Below, one piece after another: positions 16,633 to 24,902 of a stretch of 33,796 nt of DNA. Positions within the stretch are counted from its first letter, which is position 1, and each line of letters starts with the position of its first letter. The position numbers were made by a program, and so were the translations under genes. Below the pieces are notes generated by a model, which worked only from the letters and a program-made list of their open reading frames with translations, made no database searches and was not told the DNA's origin. This stretch comes from an uncultured Lachnospiraceae bacterium (GTDB lineage Bacteria; Bacillota; Clostridia; Lachnospirales; Lachnospiraceae), in the NCBI GenBank assembly GCA_902784165.1, contig CACZTL010000064.1, positions 1 to 33,796 on the forward strand, given 5' to 3'.

Positions 16633-17589
16633 ATGAGGGTTATATTCATGGGTACGCCGGATTTTAGTGTGCCGGCGCTTGAAAAGCTAAATGATGAGCA
16701 TGAGGTGCTTGCAGTTGTTACTCAGCCGGACAAACCAAAGGGACGAAGCGGAAAGCTTATTGCATGCCCGGTAAAGGAAAAAGCGCTTGAGCTGGGACTA
16801 AAGGTGCTGCAGCCTGAAAGGGCAAGGGATGAGGCTTTTATTTCCGAAATTAAAGCTCTTAACCCGGATATGATCATCGTGATTGCTTACGGACAGATAT
16901 TGCCGGGAGAAATACTTGAGATTCCTAAGTACGGCTGTGTAAATGTACATGCTTCCCTTCTTCCGAAATACAGGGGCGCTGCGCCGATTCAGTGGGCAGT
17001 TATTAATGGGGATAAGGTTTCAGGCGTAACGACAATGCTTATGAACGAGGGGCTTGATACAGGCGATATATTACTTGCAAAAGAAGTCGAACTTAAACAC
17101 GACGAAACCGGCGGATCGTTGTTTGAAAGGTTAAGCAGCATAGGCGCCGGGCTTATGCTTGAAACTATTACGGGACTTGAAAACGGTGAAATAACTCCTA
17201 TTCCGCAGGATGATTCAAAGGCAAGTAAGGTTGGCCTTCTTACCAAAGCTATGGGAGAGCTTGATTTTAATAAAAGCAGCAGGGAGCTTGAAAGGCTTGT
17301 AAGAGGACTTGATCCGTGGCCGGGGGCTTTCACGTACATAGACGGAAAGAAGCTTTCGATATGGAAGTGCAGCGCAGTTGAAACGCCGCAGGATACCGAA
17401 ATTGATTATTGCGGAGCTGTCACTGCTGTAGGTAAAGATTATATAGATATCTCATGTCGAGAAGGGGATTTGAGGCTCATAGAGGTTCAGCTTGAGGGTA
17501 AGAAGCGAATGAGTGTCAGAGATTTTTTGAACGGCTTTGAGGTAAGGAGGGGGGATAAGCTTGGAAGAGGAAAAGAACAGTATCAGTAA
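16633..17589 (+). CDS. fmt: Methionyl-tRNA formyltransferase
   Basis: A 318-residue enzyme that formylates initiator Met-tRNA with 10-formyl-THF. It has the N-terminal MGTPDFSVPALE motif, the catalytic N-HASLLPKYRGAAPIQWA region with the Asn/His pair, the later GLDTGDIL with the catalytic Asp, and a C-terminal OB-fold domain for tRNA binding (about residues 205-318, starting with KAMGELDF). AGGAGG lies 7 nt before the ATG. Its 3' end overlaps yraN by 29 nt and contains the yraN ribosome site. Confidence 0.97.
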   Translation: MRVIFMGTPDFSVPALEKLNDEHEVLAVVTQPDKPKGRSGKLIACPVKEKALELGLKVLQPERARDEAFISEIKALNPDMIIVIAYGQILPGEILEIPKYGCVNVHASLLPKYRGAAPIQWAVINGDKVSGVTTMLMNEGLDTGDILLAKEVELKHDETGGSLFERLSSIGAGLMLETITGLENGEITPIPQDDSKASKVGLLTKAMGELDFNKSSRELERLVRGLDPWPGAFTYIDGKKLSIWKCSAVETPQDTEIDYCGAVTAVGKDYIDISCREGDLRLIEVQLEGKKRMSVRDFLNGFEVRRGDKLGRGKEQYQ

Positions 17590-17971
17590 CGGAAAAACCG
17601 AAGGAAGCGGAAGGAATAAAAGAAAACTCGGAAGTATCTGGGAAAAATATGCCGTTGCAAGGCTTCGGGAAGCCGGCTTAAAAATAATTACACTTAATTT
17701 CAGATGCAGACTCGGAGAAATAGATATAGTGGCCCGCGACGGTGATTATTTGGTGTTTACTGAGGTAAAGTGCAGAAAAAGCAGGGCTGCGGGAAATCCG
17801 CTCGAAGCGGTTAACGCATTTAAGCAGAGGACTATCAGAAAGGTCGCTGCATTTTTTTTGTTGAGATACGGACTTAAGCAGGATACACCATGCAGGTTTG
17901 ATGTGTACGGGATAGAGGCAGATGCAAGGGGGAGGGTTTTACGGGAGTACTGGGTAAGAGACGCGTTTTGA
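17561..17971 (+). CDS. YraN/UPF0102 family nuclease-like protein
   Basis: A 136-residue protein of the UPF0102 (YraN) family. The core has the layout of restriction-endonuclease-like folds: G..WE.YA...L...G, then FRCRLGEIDIVARD, then FTEVKCRKS, giving the E..D..EVK catalytic pattern, and a QRTIRKVA helix. The family function is not established; the fold suggests a DNA or RNA nuclease in repair or RNA processing. The TTG start lies inside fmt and is preceded by AAGGAGGGGGG, a very strong ribosome site. The first 24 residues are polar and variable. A repeat fragment starts 1 nt after the stop. Confidence 0.88.
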   Translation: MEEEKNSISNGKTEGSGRNKRKLGSIWEKYAVARLREAGLKIITLNFRCRLGEIDIVARDGDYLVFTEVKCRKSRAAGNPLEAVNAFKQRTIRKVAAFFLLRYGLKQDTPCRFDVYGIEADARGRVLREYWVRDAF

Positions 17972-17972
17972 A

Positions 17973-17994
17973 AGTGTCCCCGTCCTGACACACT
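17973..17994. repeat. Outer right-arm fragment of the GGGGACAG-type repeat
   Basis: The sequence TGTCCCCGTCCTGACACACT equals the outer end of a right arm of the palindrome family. Its left partner is missing; only a 5-bp stem can form (17973-17977 with 17990-17994), followed by an A run. It lies 1 nt after the yraN stop codon. Confidence 0.6.
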
Positions 17995-18078
17995 AAAAAA
18001 AATATAGCTTTTTGCACAAATATGATATATAATAATTTCGTGTGTGAAATTTTTCAGCATCAGATTGCGGAGGATAAG

Positions 18079-19407
18079 ATGAGTAGGCCGATAGTAGCCA
18101 TAGTCGGAAGACCGAATGTAGGAAAATCGACCCTTTTTAACGGACTTGTGGGTGAGCGCATATCTATAGTGCAGGACACTCCGGGAGTTACCAGGGATCG
18201 TATATATGCTCAGACCGACTGGGCGGGCAAGGCTTTTACGCTGATTGATACAGGGGGGATAGAACCGGAAAGCAAGGATCTTATTCTTTCTGAGATGAGA
18301 GATCAGGCTCAGATAGCAATTGAGACGGCTGATGTCATCATTTTTGTGACGGATGTAAGACAAGGAGCCACGGATGCCGATGATAAAGTGGCATCTATGC
18401 TCAGAAAGTCAGGCAAACCCTGCGTTCTGGCGGTAAATAAGGTGGACAGCTTCGCTAAGCAGCAGGCTGATGTTTATGAGTTCTATAATCTGGGCATGGG
18501 CGATCCTTTTCCTGTTTCGGCAACAGCAAAGACAGGAATAGGTGATCTTCTTGACGAAGTGATATCACATTTTCCTGAGCATGAAGATGCTGAAGATGAG
18601 GATGATATACCGAAGATAGCTGTTGTAGGCAAGCCCAATGTAGGCAAATCATCTCTTGTAAATAAGCTTCTCGGACAAAGCCGCATGATAGTTTCCGATA
18701 TAGCGGGAACCACCAGGGATGCTGTTGACTCGACAGTAAGGTATAACAGAAAGGAATACACGTTTATAGATACCGCGGGCTTAAGGCGCAGAAGCAAGGT
18801 GAAGGAAGAGATAGAGCGCTTCAGCGTCATAAGAACACTCGCCGCGGTTGAGAGATGTGATATAGCTGTTATTATGATAGATGCGACGGAGGGCGTTTCA
18901 GAGCAGGATGCAAAGATAGCAGGTCTTGCTCATGAAAAGGGCAAGGGCATCATAATAGCCGTTAATAAATGGGATGCAGTAGAAGATAAAACCGATAAGA
19001 CGATGAAGGAAATGACCGAAGAGATAAAAGCGGTTCTTTCTTTCATACCGTACGCCGAGATGATATTTATTTCGGCGCAGACGGGTCAGAGGATAGATAA
19101 ATTATTTAAGCTCATCGATATAGTTTCCGAAAGCCGGACAGTAAGGGTTCCCACAGGGGTATGCAATGAAATTCTTACGAGGGCTCTGACGGTTCAGCAG
19201 ACTCCTCAGGATAAGGGGAAGAAGCTGCGGATTTATTATATGACTCAGGTATCTGTAAAACCACCTACCTTTGTCTTATTTGTAAATGATAAGCAGCTTA
19301 CGCATTTTTCCTATACCCGATTTTTGGAGAATCGCCTAAGAGAAGTTTTCGGATTCAGGGGAACTGACATAGTGTTACTGTATCGAGAGCGGGGAGAGAA
19401 GGGATAA
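18079..19407 (+). CDS. der: Ribosome biogenesis GTPase Der (EngA)
   Basis: A 442-residue protein with two tandem GTPase domains and a C-terminal KH-like domain, needed for late 50S subunit assembly. Domain 1: G1 GRPNVGKST, G3 DTGG, G4 NKVD. Domain 2: G1 GKPNVGKSS, G3 DTAG, G4 NKWD. The C-terminal part (from about residue 352) has YYMTQVSVKPPTF and FV-N, typical of Der. I chose the ATG at 18079 (MSRPIVAIVG) because GGAGG is 5 nt upstream and it matches the family start; an in-frame ATG at 18022 would add 19 unusual residues. The stop overlaps the plsY ATG by one base. Confidence 0.97.
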   Translation: MSRPIVAIVGRPNVGKSTLFNGLVGERISIVQDTPGVTRDRIYAQTDWAGKAFTLIDTGGIEPESKDLILSEMRDQAQIAIETADVIIFVTDVRQGATDADDKVASMLRKSGKPCVLAVNKVDSFAKQQADVYEFYNLGMGDPFPVSATAKTGIGDLLDEVISHFPEHEDAEDEDDIPKIAVVGKPNVGKSSLVNKLLGQSRMIVSDIAGTTRDAVDSTVRYNRKEYTFIDTAGLRRRSKVKEEIERFSVIRTLAAVERCDIAVIMIDATEGVSEQDAKIAGLAHEKGKGIIIAVNKWDAVEDKTDKTMKEMTEEIKAVLSFIPYAEMIFISAQTGQRIDKLFKLIDIVSESRTVRVPTGVCNEILTRALTVQQTPQDKGKKLRIYYMTQVSVKPPTFVLFVNDKQLTHFSYTRFLENRLREVFGFRGTDIVLLYRERGEKG

Positions 19408-20534
19408 TGGCTCAGATATTCAGTCTGATAATAGGATATTTTATAGGTGCGCTTGTCCAGACCTCATACTGGTACGGCAAGCGTCAGAATGTAGATATAA
19501 GAAATTACGGAAGCGGAAATGCCGGTACGACCAATGCTATGCGTACTCTGGGGAAAAAGGCAGGGGTGATCACCGCCGTAGGAGATATACTGAAAGTTTT
19601 TCTTTCTGCGCTTATCTGTTGGGCGATATTTCGCGGAACCGGCATGTCTACAATACTTATCTTTTTGTACAGCGGTCTGGGAACCGTTTTAGGACATAAT
19701 TTTCCGTTCTTTATGAAATTCAGGGGCGGCAAAGGTATTGCAACGACTGCGGGAGTAATTATATCACTTTTTTTCCAGCCTAATGCTTTATGGGTAATGA
19801 CACTGATAGGTGTGATTACATTTTTCGGTGTGCTTATACTTACAAGATATGTGTCGCTGGCCTCACTTGTGCTTGTGACGGAATTTCTTATAGAGTTCAT
19901 CATATGGAGCGGAAGCGGAAATACTGCACTCCGGGGAAGAGAGCTTGCCCAGGGCATATGTCTGGTCATAATAATTGTTGCGCTTTGTTATCTCAGACAT
20001 GTCGGAAATATCGAGAGGCTGCTTGACGGCAACGAGCGCAGATTCGGTGATAAGAAAGAAGCTGTCCGCAGACCTCGTGTCAGCGAAAGGGATGAGGAAC
20101 ATGAGGAAACGCCTGTGCACGGAGCTGAAAGCGACTTTTCACCTCGTGCGAGAAGGGAAAGACAGGATACAGAACCCGAGGAAGAGAAATATTACAGTTA
20201 TGATGATGCGTATGAGGATGAGGAGATTTTAAATTATCCCGGTGATAAGCAATTTGCGCGATCGGAGTCTGAGACTATTGAAGACGAAGAGGCTTATGCT
20301 TACGATGAGGATTATGAAAGAGATGCTGCCGGAGCAGATGATTTGCATATTCCGGATGAAGCGGATCATTCCGAAGAGTCTGTTGCGGCTGAAGCGGCAT
20401 CCTCTTTGAAAAAAGACACATCTCCTGTTAGAAAGATACAGGATGATGAGATTACGGAAGATACACCCAAAAGAAAGTTTATATGGGATGCTGAAAAGCA
20501 GTGTTATGTAAGATTTAAGGATTCGGATAACTGA
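19407..20534 (+). CDS. plsY: Glycerol-3-phosphate acyltransferase PlsY with long acidic tail
   Basis: The first ~214 residues are a standard PlsY, the membrane enzyme that transfers the acyl group from acyl-phosphate to glycerol-3-phosphate in the first step of phospholipid synthesis. Motifs are YGSGNAGTTN (34-44), GHNFPFFMKFRGGKG (96-110) and the late HVGNIERLLDG (198-208), within about five to seven membrane segments. Most PlsY proteins end near here. This one continues for about 160 residues (215-375) that are acidic, rich in Asp, Glu, Ser and Tyr and probably disordered, ending in a compact IWDAEKQCYVRF segment. The reading frame shows no break. It is translationally coupled to der and gpsA (1-nt overlaps on both sides), so acyltransferase and glycerol-3-phosphate supply are made together. 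Confidence 0.95.
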   Translation: MAQIFSLIIGYFIGALVQTSYWYGKRQNVDIRNYGSGNAGTTNAMRTLGKKAGVITAVGDILKVFLSALICWAIFRGTGMSTILIFLYSGLGTVLGHNFPFFMKFRGGKGIATTAGVIISLFFQPNALWVMTLIGVITFFGVLILTRYVSLASLVLVTEFLIEFIIWSGSGNTALRGRELAQGICLVIIIVALCYLRHVGNIERLLDGNERRFGDKKEAVRRPRVSERDEEHEETPVHGAESDFSPRARRERQDTEPEEEKYYSYDDAYEDEEILNYPGDKQFARSESETIEDEEAYAYDEDYERDAAGADDLHIPDEADHSEESVAAEAASSLKKDTSPVRKIQDDEITEDTPKRKFIWDAEKQCYVRFKDSDN

Positions 20535-21562
20535 TGAGTGAGAAGAAGATTAATATCAGCGTAATCGGTACGGGAAGCTGGGGCACGGCGCTTGGGGTGC
20601 TTCTTGCAAGGAAAGGTCATAATGTTACATTTTGCAGCATGACAGAGTCAAAGTATAAAGAGCTTTGTGATAATCATGAAAATGTTTCGGCGCTCCCGGG
20701 CGTTAAGCTTCCGGAAAATATTCATTATACTATGGATATCGGAGAGGCTGTTAAAAGTGCCGATTGTATCATATTCAGTGTGGCATCTGTATACACCAGA
20801 GAGATAGCGCGGCGTATGGAGCCGTATGTAGACGAGGGACAGATCATAGTGTCGGTCGGCAAGGGTATCGAGGAAGATACCCTTCTTATGCTGGAGGGGA
20901 TTATAGAGGATGAGATACCGCAGGCGGATGTGGCGGTGCTTTCCGGACCGAGCCATGCTGAAGAGGTTGGAAGAGAAATTCCCACTACCTGTGTGGTAGG
21001 AGCGAAAAAGAAGGAAACGGCTCTGTTTTTACAGAACCTTTTTATGTCTGACACCTTCAGGGTGTATGTTAACCCGGATATGCTAGGTATTTCTCTGGGC
21101 GGAGCTCTTAAAAATATTATTGCTCTTGCGGCAGGTATAGCGGACGGACTCGGGTACGGTGACAATACTAAAGCTGCTCTCATAACAAGAGGCATAGCAG
21201 AGATTTCAAGACTGGGTGTTGCTATGGGAGCGCATCATTCTACATTTGCAGGGCTTACAGGCATCGGTGATCTGATCGTAACTTGTGCAAGTATGCACTC
21301 CAGAAACCGCAGAGCCGGCATACTTATAGGTCAGGGTAAGAGTCTTGAAGAGGCAAGAGCTGAGGTGTCGATGGTAGTCGAGGGCGTGTATGCCGCCAAA
21401 GCAGCAAAAAAGCTGGCAGATAAGTACGGCGTAGAGATGCCGATAGTTAATGAAGTAAATAAGGTTCTTTTTGAGGGAAAGAGTCCGGCTGCAGCAGTGA
21501 AGGATCTGATGCTCAGAGATAATGTGGCAGAGTCTGAGGATATACTCTGGAGCAGCTTGTAA
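20534..21562 (+). CDS. gpsA: Glycerol-3-phosphate dehydrogenase [NAD(P)+]
   Basis: A 342-residue enzyme that reduces dihydroxyacetone phosphate to glycerol-3-phosphate, the substrate of the PlsY encoded just upstream. It has the nucleotide-binding IGTGSWGTALG (residues 10-20), the VSVGKGIE and LSGPSHAEEV segments, the catalytic Lys region GGALKNIIALAAGI and the substrate-binding HSRNRRAG. The length is standard. The ATG overlaps the plsY TGA (TGATG), indicating coupled translation. Its TAA stop overlaps the first two bases of an 88-bp palindrome. Confidence 0.97.
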   Translation: MSEKKINISVIGTGSWGTALGVLLARKGHNVTFCSMTESKYKELCDNHENVSALPGVKLPENIHYTMDIGEAVKSADCIIFSVASVYTREIARRMEPYVDEGQIIVSVGKGIEEDTLLMLEGIIEDEIPQADVAVLSGPSHAEEVGREIPTTCVVGAKKKETALFLQNLFMSDTFRVYVNPDMLGISLGGALKNIIALAAGIADGLGYGDNTKAALITRGIAEISRLGVAMGAHHSTFAGLTGIGDLIVTCASMHSRNRRAGILIGQGKSLEEARAEVSMVVEGVYAAKAAKKLADKYGVEMPIVNEVNKVLFEGKSPAAAVKDLMLRDNVAESEDILWSSL

Positions 21563-21648
21563 GTGTGTCAGGATGGGGACAGTCCCTTTGTGTCAAAATG
21601 GGCTTGCTCATTTTGACACAAAGGGACTGTCCCCATCCTGACACACTT
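21561..21648. repeat. 88-bp palindrome with perfect 40-bp arms
   Basis: Arms 21561-21600 and 21609-21648 are exact inverted copies with an 8-nt loop. Block order in the arm is TGTGTCA, GGAT, GGGGACAG, TCCCTT, TGTGTCA, AAATG. It fills most of the gap between gpsA and rsmD and begins inside the gpsA stop codon. As RNA it would form a very stable hairpin. There is no T tract, so termination efficiency is uncertain; RNase III cleavage or mRNA stabilisation are alternatives. Confidence 0.92.
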
Positions 21649-21677
21649 CCGTAATTTACAAAAAGAGGAGTATGCGT

Positions 21678-22238
21678 ATGCGTGTAATAGCAGGAACGGC
21701 GAGATCGCTTCCGCTTAAGACAGTAAAATCAGACGAGGTACGTCCCACGACTGACAGAATAAAGGAAACATTATTTAATATACTTATGCCGGAAATCCCG
21801 GGGTGCCGTTTTCTTGATCTTTTTGCGGGCGCGGGAGCCATAGGAATAGAGGCTTTGAGCCGAGGCGCCGCAGAAGCGGTTCTTGTAGATAAATCAAAGG
21901 ATGCCTGTGACGTAACAGAGGCCAATCTTAAATTTACACATCTTGATGATAAGGCATCTGTACTCCGCAGAGATGTCGGTGATGCGATTTTTGAACTGTC
22001 GGGAAAGGGAGCCTTTGATGTGATATTTATGGACCCACCGTACGGAAAAGGCTATGTGCCGGAGGTTCTTAAAGCCATCGGGCGGGCAGGTCTTGCCGAT
22101 GAAAACACACTGGTTGTGGCAGAAGAAGACTTAAGTGACGAGTTTTCCGAAGGAGATGAGGTGTCAGGCTTTAAGCTTGTGCGTATTAAGAAGTACAGGC
22201 ACAACAGACATTTGTTTTTAAGAAGAGTCTTGAGTTGA
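21678..22238 (+). CDS. rsmD: 16S rRNA (guanine(966)-N2)-methyltransferase
   Basis: A 186-residue SAM-dependent methyltransferase of the RsmD family, which modifies G966 of 16S rRNA in the assembling small subunit. It has MRVIAG..RS..L, then VRPTTDRIKETLFNIL, the SAM-binding LDLFAGAGAIGIEALSRGA in pieces, and the catalytic DPPYGKGY. AGAGGAG (21664-21670) is 7 nt from the ATG at 21678 but only 1 nt from an earlier ATG at 21672, so the later start is preferred; family members also begin MRVI. The rsmD-coaD pairing is common in Firmicutes. Confidence 0.95.
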   Translation: MRVIAGTARSLPLKTVKSDEVRPTTDRIKETLFNILMPEIPGCRFLDLFAGAGAIGIEALSRGAAEAVLVDKSKDACDVTEANLKFTHLDDKASVLRRDVGDAIFELSGKGAFDVIFMDPPYGKGYVPEVLKAIGRAGLADENTLVVAEEDLSDEFSEGDEVSGFKLVRIKKYRHNRHLFLRRVLS

Positions 22239-22279
22239 TACACAAAAAATATAAATAATAATTCAGAGCAGGAGATAAA

Positions 22280-22759
22280 ATGTACTCAGGAATATACCCG
22301 GGGAGCTTCGATCCGGTGACATACGGACATATCGATATAATAAAAAGAGCAGCGGCAGTAATGGATCACTTGATAGTTGCGGTGCTTAAAAACAATGGAA
22401 AAACACCGTTGTTTTCAGTTGATGAACGTGTTAATATGTTAAAGGAAGTCACCAAAGACTTGAAAAATGTTGAGATCATGAGCTTTTCGGGTCTTTTGGT
22501 AAATTTTGCAAAAGAACACGGCGTGAAGGTAATAGTCAGAGGCTTACGCGCCGTAACTGATTTTGAATATGAGCTTTTGATGTCACAGACCAACAGGGTT
22601 ATGGATCCGGACATTGATACTATTTTTTTTACGACAGATCTTGAGTATGCCTATCTGTCGTCAAGTATAGTAAGGGAGATAGCTTCCTATGGCGGTGATA
22701 TCTCGAAATTTGTACCTGAGTGTATTCAAAAGCAGATTAAAGATAAATTGAGTAAATAA
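22280..22759 (+). CDS. coaD: Pantetheine-phosphate adenylyltransferase
   Basis: A 159-residue hexameric nucleotidyltransferase that makes dephospho-CoA from phosphopantetheine and ATP, the penultimate CoA step. It has [10 protein letters not shown] (TxGH motif at residues 14-17), [12 protein letters not shown] and the C-terminal [11 protein letters not shown] (SSxxVRE) motif. The length is standard. GGAG lies before the ATG. CoA is also the donor used by the two PPTases in the window, although they are in other transcription units. Confidence 0.97.
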   Translation: MYSGIYPGSFDPVTYGHIDIIKRAAAVMDHLIVAVLKNNGKTPLFSVDERVNMLKEVTKDLKNVEIMSFSGLLVNFAKEHGVKVIVRGLRAVTDFEYELLMSQTNRVMDPDIDTIFFTTDLEYAYLSSSIVREIASYGGDISKFVPECIQKQIKDKLSK

Positions 22760-22791
22760 GCAATGTATATATAGACTTTGGGAGGTTTACG

Positions 22792-23439
22792 ATGAGCAAG
22801 ATAGAGCAGATTATAGAGGATTTACAGAGTTATGTGAGTGAGTGCAAAAGCCCGACTTTCGGCGGGAGCGGTAAGATAATATGCGAGAAGGCTGCGCTTG
22901 AGGATTTTTTGGATGATCTTAAGCTTTCCACTCCCGAAGAGATAAAGAAGTACCAGAAGATAATAAGCCAGAAGGATATGATACTTGCCGACGCAAAGAG
23001 TCAGTCCAATGCACTTATAGCTGAGGCAAAGAAGGATGCCCAGAAGATGGTGGATGAGCACTCCATCATGCAGCAGGCACAGGCTGAAGCTAAAGAGGTT
23101 ATCAGTATCGCTAATGAAGATGCCGGGAGACTCAAGGCTGAAGCACAGGAAGAGGTAGAAAGCTATCAGAGAGGTATTATCAGCTACGCGGATGAAACTC
23201 TTTCAGAGCTACAGAGTCTTGTTCAGGATGCTATTCAGGAGCAGGAGGACAGACATGCAGCACTTATATCTCACCTGAGGGCTATCGAGGAGAGGATAGC
23301 AAGAGACAGACAGGAGACAAATCCGGATACTGCAGCGGCAGCAGAAGATGAGCTTCCGGCTGACGGATTTGAGCGTATAGATGACGCCGAAGAGGAGGGA
23401 GAGGCATTTCTTCAGAACTCCTATGAAGGCGAGGAATAA
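22792..23439 (+). CDS. Coiled-coil protein of unknown function downstream of coaD
   Basis: A 215-residue soluble protein dominated by a long helical, probably coiled-coil region (about residues 65-175) rich in Ala, Glu, Lys and Gln. It resembles DivIVA-like or ATP-synthase peripheral-stalk proteins at the level of composition. Residues 20-36 form a short Gly/Ser-containing element, and the last 40 residues are acidic and likely disordered. There is no membrane segment or catalytic motif. Similar genes sit after coaD in related Clostridia, but I do not know an established function. GGGAGG precedes the ATG, and its stop overlaps the next ATG by one base (TAATG), so it is translated together with the rRNA methyltransferase. 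Confidence 0.75.
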   Translation: MSKIEQIIEDLQSYVSECKSPTFGGSGKIICEKAALEDFLDDLKLSTPEEIKKYQKIISQKDMILADAKSQSNALIAEAKKDAQKMVDEHSIMQQAQAEAKEVISIANEDAGRLKAEAQEEVESYQRGIISYADETLSELQSLVQDAIQEQEDRHAALISHLRAIEERIARDRQETNPDTAAAAEDELPADGFERIDDAEEEGEAFLQNSYEGEE

Positions 23440-24854
23440 TGAGGCTTCCCGGTAAGTTTTCGGAATACATGGAGCGGCTTTTAAAGAAAGACTTTCCTCT
23501 TTATGAGGAAAGTCTTTTATTGCCGCGTTTTTTTGGTTTGCGTATCAATACATCCAAGATCAGTGTATCTGATTTTTTAAAGATATCTCCTTTTAAGCTA
23601 CGACCGGTTCCGTGGACTGATAACGGCTTTTATTACGAAGAGGATGACAGGCCGGCACTGCATCCTTATTATAACGCAGGTCTTTATTATCTGCAGGAAC
23701 CAAGCGCTATGGCTCCCGCCGCTATCCTTCCGGTAAATGAAGGGGATACCGTGCTTGATCTTTGTGCGGCGCCGGGAGGAAAGTCAACACAGCTCGGACT
23801 GAATATACATGATAAAGGACTGCTTGTTTCAAATGACGTTAGCGCGTCAAGGGCTGCTGCGCTTCTTAAAAACACAGAGCTTTTCGGATTAGGAGAGCTG
23901 ACTGTTGTTTCGGAGGAGGCTTATCGTATATGTGAGCTTGCAGATATACGACCCGACAAGATACTTATAGATGCGCCTTGCTCGGGTGAGGGGATGTTTC
24001 GCAAGGATTCCAAGCTTATAAGCGCCTGGGAGCAGAACGGACCAAAAGTTTTCTCAAAAATCCAGAAGGAAATTACGGGATATATGGCGAAGCTGCTCAA
24101 ACCCGGCGGATATATGCTTTATTCAACATGCACCTTTAACAAGTTTGAGAATGAAGACGTCATAATAAAGCTTATTAAGGAGAATCCCGATTTAGAGCTT
24201 GTTGATATTCCGAAAAAACACGGTTTCAGACCCGGATTTACCGATACTGAAGAAGAGAGGGAGTATCATCTTGAGAGATGCGCTCGACTTTTCCCCTTCG
24301 CTCTTGACGGAGAGGGTCATTTTGTTGCTTTGTTAAAAAGAGCCGGTACCACTCCTGATGCCTATGAAGGGTTTATATCACCGGGTGCTTATGATAAAGG
24401 CGATAGGATAGCACCCGAAACGCATGAGTTTTTATCTCTGATAAGGAGGGAGTTTGATCCGTCTCGATTCAGAGTCAGCTCAGGTAAGGTCTTTTATATG
24501 CCGGAGCGTTCTTTTTTCGGGAACCTACATAACAAGAAAGTAAGATTTTTAAGAAATGGACTGCTGCTCGGCGAAGAGAAAAAGAACAGATTTGAGCCGT
24601 CACAGGCGCTGGCCATGAATCTTCAAAAAAATGAGTACCCTTACAGCATAAGCTTATCGGCGGACGATTCCAGGACGGAAAAGTATTTAAGAGGCGAGGG
24701 AATTGAGTTTTCGGATTCGGAACTTGAGACTGTCAAAGGGCTGCCCGGAAAATGTGATCTGCTGCTGTGTGTGGATGACTTTCCGCTGGGTTGGGGTAAG
24801 CTTTCGGGGGGTAAGATGAAAAACAAGTATCTGCCGGGGTGGAGGAAGATGTAA
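23439..24854 (+). CDS. RsmF/NOL1-NOP2-sun type rRNA m5C methyltransferase
   Basis: A 471-residue SAM-dependent RNA cytosine-C5 methyltransferase. After a short N-terminal domain it has GLRINT.K, YYLQEPSAMAPA, the SAM site VLDLCAAPGGKSTQL, DAPCSGEGMFRKD with one conserved Cys and YSTCTFNKFENE with the catalytic Cys. The C-terminal half (about 310-471) matches the extra RsmF/YebU-type RNA-binding region (GVLSG-like LPGKCDLLLCVDDFPLGWGK end). In E. coli RsmF modifies C1407 of 16S rRNA; the exact target here is not certain. It is coupled to the upstream coiled-coil gene. Confidence 0.92.
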   Translation: MRLPGKFSEYMERLLKKDFPLYEESLLLPRFFGLRINTSKISVSDFLKISPFKLRPVPWTDNGFYYEEDDRPALHPYYNAGLYYLQEPSAMAPAAILPVNEGDTVLDLCAAPGGKSTQLGLNIHDKGLLVSNDVSASRAAALLKNTELFGLGELTVVSEEAYRICELADIRPDKILIDAPCSGEGMFRKDSKLISAWEQNGPKVFSKIQKEITGYMAKLLKPGGYMLYSTCTFNKFENEDVIIKLIKENPDLELVDIPKKHGFRPGFTDTEEEREYHLERCARLFPFALDGEGHFVALLKRAGTTPDAYEGFISPGAYDKGDRIAPETHEFLSLIRREFDPSRFRVSSGKVFYMPERSFFGNLHNKKVRFLRNGLLLGEEKKNRFEPSQALAMNLQKNEYPYSISLSADDSRTEKYLRGEGIEFSDSELETVKGLPGKCDLLLCVDDFPLGWGKLSGGKMKNKYLPGWRKM

Positions 24855-24859
24855 GATGA

Positions 24860-24880
24860 GACTGTCTCCATCTGACACAT
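24860..24880. repeat. Degenerate outer right-arm fragment of the GGGGACAG-type repeat
   Basis: GACTGTCTCCATCTGACACA differs at one position from the right arm outer part (GACTGTCCCCATC.TGACACA) seen at 21561-21648 and 26493-26608. It lies 5 nt after a stop codon and has no left partner. Confidence 0.5.
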
Positions 24881-24902
24881 TAACAAAAATCGAAAAAAGA
24901 TT

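Noticed and set aside
18022..18078. An upstream ATG extending Der by 19 residues
   Set aside because: No ribosome site, and the added residues do not resemble Der; GGAGG sits directly before the ATG at 18079.
19407..20534. A frameshift fusion of PlsY with a separate gene
   Set aside because: The frame is continuous, there is no ribosome site or start near residue 215, and the tail is low-complexity acidic rather than a second folded domain.
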